A stretch of DNA of 64,000 bases from Leptolinea sp. (lineage in GTDB: Bacteria > Chloroflexota > Anaerolineae > Anaerolineales > Anaerolineaceae). The notes beneath the pieces were generated by a model. It searched no databases. It was not told the origin of the DNA and saw only the letters and a list, made by a program, of their open reading frames with translations. The DNA lies in assembly GCA_012798535.1 (NCBI GenBank), contig JAAZMZ010000063.1:31631-95630 (forward strand), given 5' to 3'. A program made the position numbers and the translations under genes. Shown piece by piece: positions 8,473-14,762 of the stretch. Position 1 is the first letter of the stretch. The number at the start of each line of letters is the position of its first letter.

Positions 8473-9717
8473 CTTTGCGTCCTCTTCCAGATTCCGCAGG
8501 TCTCGGGAAGTGATGGCGGCCAGACAGATCAGGGTCGAAAGCACACCGCATAATACGAAGGTGGTCTGTACACCCAGGCGTTCCGCCAGCGGACCGGTGA
8601 ACGCCAGACCGATCGGTCCGGCCAGACCGGTCAGCACATTCAACAGAGAGAATACACGGCCCTGAAGTTCATTCGGGATAACACTCTGCAGCAATGCCAT
8701 CATGGGCGCGTTTCCCATGGAATACATCAATCCGCTGACCGACCACCAGACTACTGCCAGCCAGAACATGTTTCCCGGCGACCAGCCTGTCAGAGCGATA
8801 GTGGCGCAGGACAGGCTGTACCCGACCAGAGTGGCAATCGTCCTTTTCTTCGCGAGCGGCCGAAAGGAGACCAGAATCCCGCCCAGGATCATCCCGACTC
8901 CGGATAATCCTTCCATCAGGGCGACATCGTTGACCCCGCCGGAAAAGTGCTGCGTGACCAGCAGCGGTGAGAGTGAAAAGCAAGGCAGCAAAACCATCAC
9001 CACCAGCGCGGTAACTGCAGACAGCATCACCAATCCACGCCGGTGCAGGATATAGACGGCTCCCTGCCGGATATCCATCACCACAGACCGCAGAGTGGCC
9101 TGGTCTTCACGGCGCGGTTGCGGGATTTTTATGAAGAACAAGGGGGTGATCCCCAGAAGCGCGGTCACCACATCGATCATCAGGGCGTTCTGCATGGGGA
9201 TTACCGCCAGAGCCAGAGCGCCCAGCGGCGCCGAGGCGATGGTCATCACGCCCTGCAGAGCCTGATTCATCCCCGCCACCCGGTTAAGCCAGTTCTCGGG
9301 CACCAGATTACTTGTGCTCGAGATAGCCGCCGGCTGCTGGAAAGCCTGCATGCTGGAGCGGATAAAGGTCAATACGTACACATGCCAGACCTGGATCGTT
9401 CCACCGATGAACAGACCGATCACGATCAGGATGCAGGCTGCCGTGACGGCATCCGCCAGCATCATGATCCAGCGGCGGCTGAACCGGTCAGCGACCGCGC
9501 CGCCCAGCGGGCTGAAGAAGGCGGCGGGCAGCAGAGCAGCCAGGCTCATCATGGCCAGAGCGTTGGCCGAGCCGGTGGTCTGTGTGATCCACCAGATCAG
9601 CACAAACTGGGTCAGCGAACTGCCGACCAGCGAAAGCGCTTGCCCGCTCCAGAAGACGAAGAAGCGCGGTTTCCAGTTTGCGCCGGGCGCGGTTGGTTGA
9701 GAGGACGGCATAGTCAT
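8449..9717 (-). CDS. MFS efflux-type transporter
   Basis: A 422-residue major facilitator protein with about twelve transmembrane segments. The first half has FFVFWSGQALSLVGSSLTQF and the A-motif-like GGAVADRFSRRWIM loop between helices 2 and 3; the second half repeats the fold after a long cytosolic linker (about 190-215). It resembles drug or macrolide exporters of the MFS_3/enterobactin-exporter type. The ATG follows GAGGAG by ten bases, and ATGA overlap with the TetR gene upstream means they are cotranscribed and probably coupled. A TetR-family repressor with its own operator in front suggests substrate-induced export. The C-terminal tail is altered by repeat invasion. Substrate unknown. 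Confidence 0.9.
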   Translation of the reverse strand: MTMPSSQPTAPGANWKPRFFVFWSGQALSLVGSSLTQFVLIWWITQTTGSANALAMMSLAALLPAAFFSPLGGAVADRFSRRWIMMLADAVTAACILIVIGLFIGGTIQVWHVYVLTFIRSSMQAFQQPAAISSTSNLVPENWLNRVAGMNQALQGVMTIASAPLGALALAVIPMQNALMIDVVTALLGITPLFFIKIPQPRREDQATLRSVVMDIRQGAVYILHRRGLVMLSAVTALVVMVLLPCFSLSPLLVTQHFSGGVNDVALMEGLSGVGMILGGILVSFRPLAKKRTIATLVGYSLSCATIALTGWSPGNMFWLAVVWWSVSGLMYSMGNAPMMALLQSVIPNELQGRVFSLLNVLTGLAGPIGLAFTGPLAERLGVQTTFVLCGVLSTLICLAAITSRDLRNLEEDAKSSTGTGH

Positions 9718-10307
9718 TTTTTTTGTTTCTCCTCGAGACCCGCAAACAGGATTTCATAGGCGCTGCGCAGTTCTTGTTTGACGGCGATCTGGGGATCGAT
9801 CATGGCCAGGTCGAACATACCGGCATGCAGCGCCAGTACCGTCAGAGCCAGGGTGGACGCATCCACAGATTTCAACTCGCCACGTTCCCTGCCCTGCCCG
9901 ATCAGGTTGACCAGTGCCTCCTGGAAGGAAAGGTAATCAGCCTGAAGGCAACGCTGGATCTCCGGATTTTGAGATGCCAGGGCAAAAAGCTCATCCAGAA
10001 GCCTCTGGTTCTGCTCAAAGACTTCAACATATCCGTCGATATAAACCAGCAGACGTTCCTTGACCGTCCCCTGCGAGCCTGTCATTTTCTCGATCAAACG
10101 GCGGTCTTCTTCCAGCAGCCAGTTGGTGACTGCCAGAAGCACCTCTTCCTTGCTTCGGTAATACCAGTACACACCGCCGATGCTCAGACGTGCTTCGGAA
10201 GCAATCTCTTCCATGCGCGCCGCTTCAATCCCTTTCCGGGAAAACACGCGGACGGCCGCTTGGATGATCTGCTCTTTACGTTCAACACTCACATCATGAC
10301 GGGGCAT
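9714..10307 (-). CDS. TetR-family repressor of the MFS gene
   Basis: A 197-residue regulator. The N-terminal helix-turn-helix (about residues 10-56) has the family pattern IIQAAVRVFSRKGIEAARMEEIASEARLS..GVYWYYRSKEEVL. The C-terminal ligand-binding helical domain includes a TetR_C-like region and is more variable. It is the first gene of a two-gene operon with the MFS transporter (ATGA overlap). A near-perfect palindrome lies ten bases before its ATG, so autorepression and control of the transporter are likely. The inducer is unknown. Confidence 0.92.
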   Translation of the reverse strand: MPRHDVSVERKEQIIQAAVRVFSRKGIEAARMEEIASEARLSIGGVYWYYRSKEEVLLAVTNWLLEEDRRLIEKMTGSQGTVKERLLVYIDGYVEVFEQNQRLLDELFALASQNPEIQRCLQADYLSFQEALVNLIGQGRERGELKSVDASTLALTVLALHAGMFDLAMIDPQIAVKQELRSAYEILFAGLEEKQKK

Positions 10308-10316
10308 AGGAATTCC

Positions 10317-10340
10317 ATAACCGAATAATCATTCGGTTAT
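10317..10340. promoter_or_regulatory. TetR operator palindrome
   Basis: Ten-base perfect inverted repeat (ATAACCGAAT and ATTCGGTTAT) around a four-base centre, just upstream of the TetR start. A further half site ACCGAAT lies at 10353-10359. Position and symmetry fit the operator of the adjacent repressor. Confidence 0.8.
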
Positions 10341-10802
10341 TTATACCACATGACCGAATTATCAGGAAACTAAAATGAAACCAACTGCAGCCAATTCTTG
10401 ATGGCGCACCCTCCGCATCGAACAGTGAGCACGAAGGGACTCGCCTATGCAAGGCGGTTGTAAACATTTACCCGAAATTTTCAGACAGGCCAAAAGAATA
10501 ATTAATGGATACTCGTATACAAATATAAGGAATAAAAATAGAAACAAGACAAGCTCTCAACGCAATAAAATTACTTGCCTATTGGTTCTTCTTGCATTTC
10601 TAAATTACACTTAGGGATACAGTTCATCATTTGCGCCGGTTCTTTTGCCAGTAACATGGTTGAAGCAAGTATAGATATTTCGGTGGGTTAAAAATTGACT
10701 GGGCATGTCGATGTGCGAACAACACTCGAAGATAATCGTAAACCTGAAGAAGTTATTAATCAGCAAAGCTGTTACACATACCAAATCAAGGGAAAATAAA
10801 AA
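10341..10802. other. AT-rich intergenic region, no gene seen
   Basis: About 460 bases with base composition clearly poorer in GC than its surroundings. Apart from the half operator at its left end and a tRNA-Lys-derived fragment at 10424-10443, nothing is recognisable. A HigB-like toxin gene would be expected upstream of the HigA-like gene at 10803, but no frame on either strand resembles one. Confidence 0.6.
10424..10443 (-). repeat. Possible remnant of tRNA-Lys 3' end
   Basis: Twenty bases match the 3' end of the tRNA-Lys gene at 15924 at all but a few positions (GTGAGCaCGAAGGGaCTCG). The match is short, so it could be chance, but it is the outermost of a series of better copies further right and lies in the same AT-rich island. 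Confidence 0.4.
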
Positions 10803-11099
10803 ATGAGTAAAGATAGAATTCCAGTTTCCAGTATTCATCCTGGAAAAACTATTCTAGAGGATTATTTAACACCTTTAGGTATCAAACCAGAAAAACTTGC
10901 AAAAACAACTCACATAAAGAAGAAAAAGATTAAAAAGATAATTCGGGGGGAAAAAAGGATATCCAGGGATACCGCTTTACGGTTGGGAATAGTCTTTAGG
11001 ACTTCGCCCGAGTTTTGGTTAAATCTTCAGCAACATTATGATCTTGAAGTAGTCAAAAGAAGAATTAAACCTCTTGTGAAGAAGAATCCTGATTTTTAA
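10803..11099 (+). CDS. HigA-family antitoxin-like DNA-binding protein
   Basis: A 98-residue protein starting with the HigA/VapI signature HPGKTILEDYLTPLGI, then a helix-turn-helix (about residues 28-60) and the typical FRTSPEFWLNLQQHYDLE segment. HigA proteins are antitoxins that bind the HigB ribonuclease and repress their own promoter. Here the gene is alone: no HigB gene is seen on either side, although higB normally lies immediately upstream. The helix-turn-helix is unusually lysine-rich (HIKKKKIKKIIRGEKR). AAGGGA lies nine bases before the ATG. The gene sits in an AT-rich block, suggesting horizontal acquisition. It may be an orphan regulator. Confidence 0.85.
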   Translation: MSKDRIPVSSIHPGKTILEDYLTPLGIKPEKLAKTTHIKKKKIKKIIRGEKRISRDTALRLGIVFRTSPEFWLNLQQHYDLEVVKRRIKPLVKKNPDF

Positions 11100-11289
11100 A
11101 TTTTAATAACCAGAATGATTCCTGGCCTTTCAGGGAATGATCTGAGAATCCCAAAATTTTGCTTTTCGTATAAGGTATCAAAATTTATGTAGACCATTAC
11201 AAAAGTCAGTACAGGGCAAGAAAACGCCAATTATTAATATTACCAATGTTGTGCGAATAATTCCATCCCATAGAAAACGATCCTTCAAT

Positions 11290-11356
11290 CTGTGAGCGCG
11301 AAGGGGCTTGTTGAGCCCAGCGAAATGTCACGCAGTGGAAAACCCTTAACCAATGG
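11290..11356 (-). repeat. tRNA-Lys 3' fragment (att copy A), interrupted
   Basis: The acceptor and T-stem part CTGTGAGCGCGAAGGGGCT (11290-11308) and the T-stem/variable part AACCCTTAACCAATGG (11341-11356) match tRNA-Lys exactly, but about 30 unrelated bases separate them at the T-loop position. It looks like an old attachment site with an insertion. Confidence 0.75.
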
Positions 11357-11357
11357 A

Positions 11358-11386
11358 AAATCCCACTTATTCAAGCGGGATTTTTT
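11358..11386. terminator. Hairpin terminator between att copies
   Basis: Stem AAATCCC-A-CTT / AAG-C-GGGATTT with a four-base ATTC loop and one mismatch, followed by a run of T on the plus strand. The minus strand also gives a short T run. Confidence 0.6.
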
Positions 11387-11387
11387 G

Positions 11388-11420
11388 CTGTGAGCGCGAA
11401 GGGTCACAAACCCTTGACCA
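11388..11420 (-). repeat. tRNA-Lys 3' fragment (att copy B)
   Basis: GCTGTGAGCGCGAAGGG, a changed T-loop (TCACAAA) and CCCTTGACCA. The T-stem AAGGG/CCCTT still pairs although the loop differs from tRNA-Lys. Confidence 0.7.
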
Positions 11421-11448
11421 GTATGCCGATCCAATCGGTGCTGAAAAA

Positions 11449-11491
11449 AGCTGTGAGCGCGAAGGGGCTCGAACCCTTAACCAATGGCTTA
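11449..11491 (-). repeat. tRNA-Lys 3' fragment (att copy C), exact
   Basis: Forty-three bases are identical to 15919-15961, spanning from just past the tRNA 3' end through the acceptor strand, T-arm and variable region to the anticodon stem. Identity stops within the anticodon loop, the usual crossover region for tRNA-targeting integrases. Confidence 0.92.
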
Positions 11492-11559
11492 GTATGCTAT
11501 ATGCTGGTTATAATAAAAGTATGAAGGAATTTCTTGTGAGCCAATGCGGGAGGGCAAAA

Positions 11560-11802
11560 ATGACCGGACAGGTCAGGATCAAGCTAAATGATATTTTGAA
11601 GGCACGCGGCCTGTCAAAACAGGATTTCGCTGATAGGTCTGGCATGAATTACCGCACCGTTCTTGATTTGACGCGAGAGAAGTACGACCGGATCGGTCTA
11701 AATACGATTGCGGTTATCTGTGATGCGTTGAATGTTCTGCCCGGTGATTTGTTTGAATACCGGGCCGTAGAACAAAAAAGCCCTTCACTTGCTCAAGAGT
11801 GA
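11560..11802 (+). CDS. Small XRE/Cro-type regulator
   Basis: An 80-residue protein made almost entirely of one Cro/C1-type helix-turn-helix: IKLNDILKARGLSKQDFADRSG, then NYRTVLDLTRE and the closing ICDALNVLPGDLFEY. This short form (HTH_26-like) is common in phages and integrative elements. The ATG at 11560 is chosen because GGGAGGG lies six bases upstream; frames extending further left only translate tRNA debris. Its end lies inside a strong terminator stem (11779-11808). With the convergent gene at 11884-12174 it forms a small cargo block enclosed by att copies C and D. Confidence 0.85.
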   Translation: MTGQVRIKLNDILKARGLSKQDFADRSGMNYRTVLDLTREKYDRIGLNTIAVICDALNVLPGDLFEYRAVEQKSPSLAQE

Positions 11803-11808
11803 AGGGCT
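11779..11808 (-). terminator. Terminator between convergent genes
   Basis: An 11-bp perfect stem AGCCCTTCACT / AGTGAAGGGCT with an eight-base loop. The poly-A at 11773-11778 becomes a U tract on the minus strand, so it best serves the minus-strand gene at 11884. It overlaps the 3' end of the XRE gene. Confidence 0.8.
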
Positions 11809-11883
11809 GCCGTCCGCGTATCACGGAGAATTTGACACCCGGACGGTTGCAGGTAAAAAATGTTTTTGGGGTTGGCCGTTACA

Positions 11884-12174
11884 TTAGGCCATGCACTTTA
11901 GAATGACTGAGATCGCGCGGTCAATCGGTTCAACGGAGTCGATGTTCGGCCCGGAAACCTGCCGCCTGAAGGTTTTAGATCGACCCTGATTATCCATGCG
12001 GCTAACGAAAATGTATCGTACAGATTCGTTCGCGGGGATTTTCAAGGTACTGTCTAAAACTTCAACCTCATTGCGTACCTCATCGTTTAGCGTTACTGAT
12101 GTGGCATTGACAATGATCGCTGACTCGGAAGCCAGCACTTCCCCAAACACATTCCAGTCCTGCAAGTTGGTCAT
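11884..12174 (-). CDS. Hypothetical protein in att-bounded block
   Basis: A 96-residue protein with no recognised family. It opens MTNLQDWNVFGEVLASESAIIVNATSV and seems rich in beta strands, with no transmembrane segment or signal peptide. The ATG at 12174 is chosen because AAAGGA lies about ten bases upstream; longer frames read into the tRNA-derived copy D. It is convergent with the XRE gene and shares its terminator. Its location between two tRNA-Lys fragments marks it as mobile cargo. Function unknown. Confidence 0.55.
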   Translation of the reverse strand: MTNLQDWNVFGEVLASESAIIVNATSVTLNDEVRNEVEVLDSTLKIPANESVRYIFVSRMDNQGRSKTFRRQVSGPNIDSVEPIDRAISVILKCMA

Positions 12175-12221
12175 TTCTGCGTTGTCCTTTCTCTGCACCT
12201 TACCAACCGAATAGTACAGAA

Positions 12222-12271
12222 GTGAGCGCGGAGAGGCTCGAACTCTCAACCAATGGCTTAAAAGGCCACTG
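12222..12271 (-). repeat. Distal attachment site (att copy D) of tRNA-Lys element
   Basis: Fifty bases corresponding to the 3' half of tRNA-Lys, from the anticodon loop to the 3' end. It matches 15925-15974 except for four bases in the T-stem, which reads GAGAG/CTCTC instead of AAGGG/CCCTT, so pairing is preserved. It lies ten bases from the integrase stop codon. With the intact tRNA it bounds a roughly 3.7-kb element. Confidence 0.9.
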
Positions 12272-12281
12272 ATTCACAGAC

Positions 12282-13181
12282 CTATTTTATCCAAGAACTC
12301 TGATCGTGGATCCTCAGCAATTCCTGGTCATCGAATGTCCCGTAGATGTCCGCCGTTACCTGGCTCGAACTATGACCGGCGATCTGTGAAACCGCCGACA
12401 TCGGCGCGTGGTTGGCCAACATTCCCCGGATGGATCCGTGGCGCCAGTTGTGCGGGTTCCAGCCATGGTTCACGCCGGCCCGCTTCGCGGTTCTCTTCAG
12501 CACCTGGTAGATCCCGCCGGCCGTCAATCCATAGCCAGTTGTCAGGCTGATCCAGATCTTCCGCGTTTTCCGATCGCCGCGTTCTACCAGCCAGGCAGCC
12601 AATGCCTGGGCGGTGTGTGCCGTGATGAATACCATCCGCTCTTTCTGATTTCCACCCCGCCCCTTTTCCCGGACGATGATCATACGCCCGGGCAAGTCCA
12701 CATCGTCAACCATCATGCCGGCGATCCCCGCCAGCCGGCAGGCGGTATCGGCGAAGATCAGAAATAACGCGTAGTCCCTCTTGCAGTTCGCCGCGTTGAT
12801 GATCGCATCCCTGGCATCCGACCGGATCCCGCGGCGGATCCGCACAGGCTCCGGTGGTTTCTCCAGGCGTCTCGCCGGCGAGATTTCCAGCAATCCCTCT
12901 TCAACGCACCAGGCGAAAAACCGCCGGCAGGCGCGCACATGCTGATGGACCGTCCAGGGTGAAAGGCGCCCTGGTTGTTCACGTTTCTGCCCGGGATATT
13001 TCACCTCTCTCTCGCTCAACCACCGGCGCCAGGCGCGCAGCTGGTCAAGGGTCACATCGCGAATCGGGATATCCCCCACAAATAGCACCAGGTTCTTTAG
13101 CCGGCGCTGATAGAAAATAACTGTTGCCGGGCTCTTTACCCCGGCCATCGATGAATAAAACTTCTCAAGCTCAATTTGCAT
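12282..13181 (-). CDS. Tyrosine recombinase / integrase
   Basis: A 299-residue site-specific recombinase. The N-terminal SAM-like core-binding domain spans about residues 1-105. The catalytic domain shows R149 (DTACRLAG), K173 (EKGRGG), the HxxR box H244/R247 (HNWRHG), H270 (AGHSS) and the nucleophile Y280 (ADIYGTF), so all active-site residues are present. It resembles XerD-like phage-type integrases. GAGGGG lies about five bases before the ATG. The gene ends ten bases from att copy D, placing integrase next to the distal attachment site rather than next to the tRNA. It should catalyse integration into and excision from tRNA-Lys. Confidence 0.95.
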   Translation of the reverse strand: MQIELEKFYSSMAGVKSPATVIFYQRRLKNLVLFVGDIPIRDVTLDQLRAWRRWLSEREVKYPGQKREQPGRLSPWTVHQHVRACRRFFAWCVEEGLLEISPARRLEKPPEPVRIRRGIRSDARDAIINAANCKRDYALFLIFADTACRLAGIAGMMVDDVDLPGRMIIVREKGRGGNQKERMVFITAHTAQALAAWLVERGDRKTRKIWISLTTGYGLTAGGIYQVLKRTAKRAGVNHGWNPHNWRHGSIRGMLANHAPMSAVSQIAGHSSSQVTADIYGTFDDQELLRIHDQSSWIK

Positions 13182-13271
13182 AAAATCCCCTCGCTGCGTA
13201 GAATGTTCAATGCCGCTGCATCTACTCGCAATAGGTGCATCGAGTATACCGATTTCGAGGGGTAAAACAAT

Positions 13272-13874
13272 ATGTCTCTAACATTGTCCGAATTGCGCTC
13301 GCTTCGCGGAGCGCCCCTGTCCGTTTTGCTGGCTCTCCGGGCCAGCGAGTCATCAAGATCAGTGACCTGGCTGTGCACCATCACCGGATATACCGCCAAG
13401 ACCATCGAGGCTGCTCTTGCTATGCTCGTCTCGCTGGGCTATGTCAACCGCTACGATCGCTACGCCTGGGAGGCGGCCAACGTGATCAGTACTGATCAGC
13501 AAATTGAAAGGATTGGGAAAATTTCCCGATCCGAGACGGAAAATTTCCCGATCCCCTCTAGTAGTAGTAGTAGATCTATTAATCAGGTTAAAGAGTTAAC
13601 TACTACTACAAGTGACCGGGAAAAATTCCCGGTCAACCAGGTCAACTATGCCGCCCTGCAGTCGCATGGTGTGCGCGAACCGGCGCTCTCCCGCCTGTCC
13701 GCTCTCCCCCACGTGAATCCGGTTATGATCCACGACCATTTCAATAAGGCTTGTTCCACCGGTCAGGCAATACACCGCATTGAAAACGATTGGCCTATTC
13801 CACCTTCAGTCGATACCCAGGATTACAGCCGGTATATCAAAGGGCCGTATGCAGAGTTCATCAACCACGAATGA
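13272..13874 (+). CDS. Winged-helix protein, possible replication or control protein of the element
   Basis: A 200-residue protein without a firm family. Residues 1-75 look like a winged helix-turn-helix (SVTWLCTITGYTAKTIEAALAMLVSLGYVNRY). The middle is a low-complexity linker with a poly-Ser and a poly-Thr tract. The C-terminal part is acidic to neutral and ends HE. The DNA of the linker contains three AT-centred palindromes and a trinucleotide repeat (see separate entry), an arrangement seen in replication initiator genes that hold their own origin. It is divergent from the integrase with 90 bases between. The replication role is only an inference from layout; a transcriptional regulator is equally possible. 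Confidence 0.6.
   Translation: MSLTLSELRSLRGAPLSVLLALRASESSRSVTWLCTITGYTAKTIEAALAMLVSLGYVNRYDRYAWEAANVISTDQQIERIGKISRSETENFPIPSSSSSRSINQVKELTTTTSDREKFPVNQVNYAALQSHGVREPALSRLSALPHVNPVMIHDHFNKACSTGQAIHRIENDWPIPPSVDTQDYSRYIKGPYAEFINHE
13510..13634. repeat. Palindromes and inverted trinucleotide tracts inside gene
   Basis: Three related palindromes: GGGAAAATTTCCC flanked by GGAT/GATCC (13510-13532), GGAAAATTTCCCGATCC (13538-13554) and GACCGGGAA-AAA-TTCCCGGTC (13614-13634). Between them are a TAG run (13558-13573) and an inverted ACT run (13599-13609) that could pair with each other. They may be binding sites for the encoded protein or part of an origin. Confidence 0.6.
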
Positions 13875-13969
13875 CCCCCTACGTGCAAAAAACAACTGAA
13901 GGTTAAAAGCAAATATTTTTGTTTTTATAATTCGCAACGGCCTGCAGATTTCCCAACTGTGGGCCGTTG

Positions 13970-14215
13970 TTATTGGATCAAATCATACCGGCGAAGTTCA
14001 ATCACCAGATGCTCCTGATCTGCAGCTCCTAACCAGGTCATCAATTCAGCGATCGCGATTCCCACAGCCTTTTCGCTCATCCCCATTCTGCCGGCAATTT
14101 CTGTAATCGTGAGCCCATCGGCCAGCCCTTGCCCAATGGCCCGCGCGATCTGATCGTGATCAGTCAGTTCTTCAAGGCTCAGGTATTCGAATAACCAGGC
14201 CAGATCTGCCGGCAA
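13970..14215 (-). CDS. Small LuxR/GerE-like HTH protein (2)
   Basis: An 81-residue protein whose centre (LTITEIAGRMGMSEKAVGIAIAELMTWLGA) resembles the helix-turn-helix of LuxR/GerE regulators, followed by a third-helix-like ELRRYDLI end. It is a distant paralogue of its neighbour at 14224-14430, which has the same layout. Last gene of a three-gene minus-strand operon, eight bases after the previous stop. Having only a DNA-binding domain suggests a local repressor or cofactor of the element. Confidence 0.6.
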   Translation of the reverse strand: MPADLAWLFEYLSLEELTDHDQIARAIGQGLADGLTITEIAGRMGMSEKAVGIAIAELMTWLGAADQEHLVIELRRYDLIQ

Positions 14216-14223
14216 TATTGTTT

Positions 14224-14430
14224 TTATTTGATCAGTCCCTTACGGATCAAATAGGCGACGATCTCTGCGTGTGTCTTTCCGCCGGTCCAGCATTTTAATT
14301 CACTGATCAGCCCGGTAACTTTTCTCTGGCTGTAATCAAGCTTTGTGGCTATCTCTCGAATAGTCAGGCCATTCGCCAGTTCTTCCCCAATCTCCAGATA
14401 TTCTGCGATCTGCCCGATCACACTTTTCAA
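14224..14430 (-). CDS. Small LuxR/GerE-like HTH protein (1)
   Basis: A 68-residue protein with LTIREIATKLDYSQRKVTGLISELKCWTG, the LuxR/GerE-type recognition pattern, ending AYLIRKGLIK as in the fourth helix of that domain. Its ATG overlaps the stop of the preceding gene by ATGA, so translation is probably coupled. It is related to the 81-residue protein downstream, suggesting a duplication inside the element. No sensory domain. Confidence 0.65.
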   Translation of the reverse strand: MKSVIGQIAEYLEIGEELANGLTIREIATKLDYSQRKVTGLISELKCWTGGKTHAEIVAYLIRKGLIK

Positions 14431-14762
14431 ATCAGCCCTCGTAGATCCAGCACGAAGTGCACATCGGCAGGCTGCGCGTTATAGTCCATCATTCCGACGG
14501 CCACCAGGATATCCAGGAAAAGGCAATCCAGGTTCACCGTGATCTCACCGTTCACGTCGCCCGTGAGCTGCAATTCCTGGTACATCCTCGAGAACCGCTC
14601 TCGCAAAATTGACGTATATGTCCGCGTCCTTTGCGTCATCGGCAGCCCGGTGGTCGGTGGTCTGGTCTGGTAAATTGGTTGAGTTTCCGCCATTTGTTCA
14701 CCTCCGCAGTTGAAAATGATTTTCATCAATTGTACAATTGTTCTACTGTTCTGCTTGGGCAT
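14427..14762 (-). CDS. Hypothetical protein with two possible starts
   Basis: Up to 111 residues, no family recognised. Two in-frame starts are each preceded by a strong Shine-Dalgarno: the ATG at 14762 (GGAGGAG) and the ATG at 14693 (GGAGGTG). The longer form adds a 23-residue basic and hydrophobic leader (MPKQNSRTIVQLMKIIF...). The DNA encoding that leader contains two palindromes. The common part (MAETQPIYQTRPP...) has a Pro/Thr-rich start and a more conserved-looking C-terminal half. First gene of the three-gene operon; may encode two isoforms. Confidence 0.5.
   Translation of the reverse strand: MPKQNSRTIVQLMKIIFNCGGEQMAETQPIYQTRPPTTGLPMTQRTRTYTSILRERFSRMYQELQLTGDVNGEITVNLDCLFLDILVAVGMMDYNAQPADVHFVLDLRGLI
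14711..14740. promoter_or_regulatory. Two adjacent palindromes in the leader
   Basis: TGAAAATGATTTTCA (14711-14725) and CAATTGTACAATTG (14727-14740) lie side by side between the two possible starts of the operon's first gene. They may be operator sites for one of the small helix-turn-helix proteins. Confidence 0.5.

Larger units (their letters stand above)
11100..11559. other. Intergenic region holding three tRNA-derived fragments
   Basis: No credible gene. The left 180 bases hold nothing recognisable. From 11289 on, three partial copies of the tRNA-Lys 3' half and one hairpin terminator occur in a row. An open frame that runs through this stretch on the plus strand only reads through tRNA copies (it encodes repeated CEREG words) and is not a real N-terminus for the XRE gene. 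Confidence 0.75.

Noticed and set aside
10541..10802. A HigB-type toxin gene upstream of the HigA-like gene
   Set aside because: No frame on either strand resembles HigB; stops interrupt all frames.
11353..11559. A longer N-terminus for the XRE protein, starting near 11353
   Set aside because: The extension only translates two tRNA-Lys fragments (repeated CEREG words) and a terminator. A strong ribosome-binding site supports the ATG at 11560.
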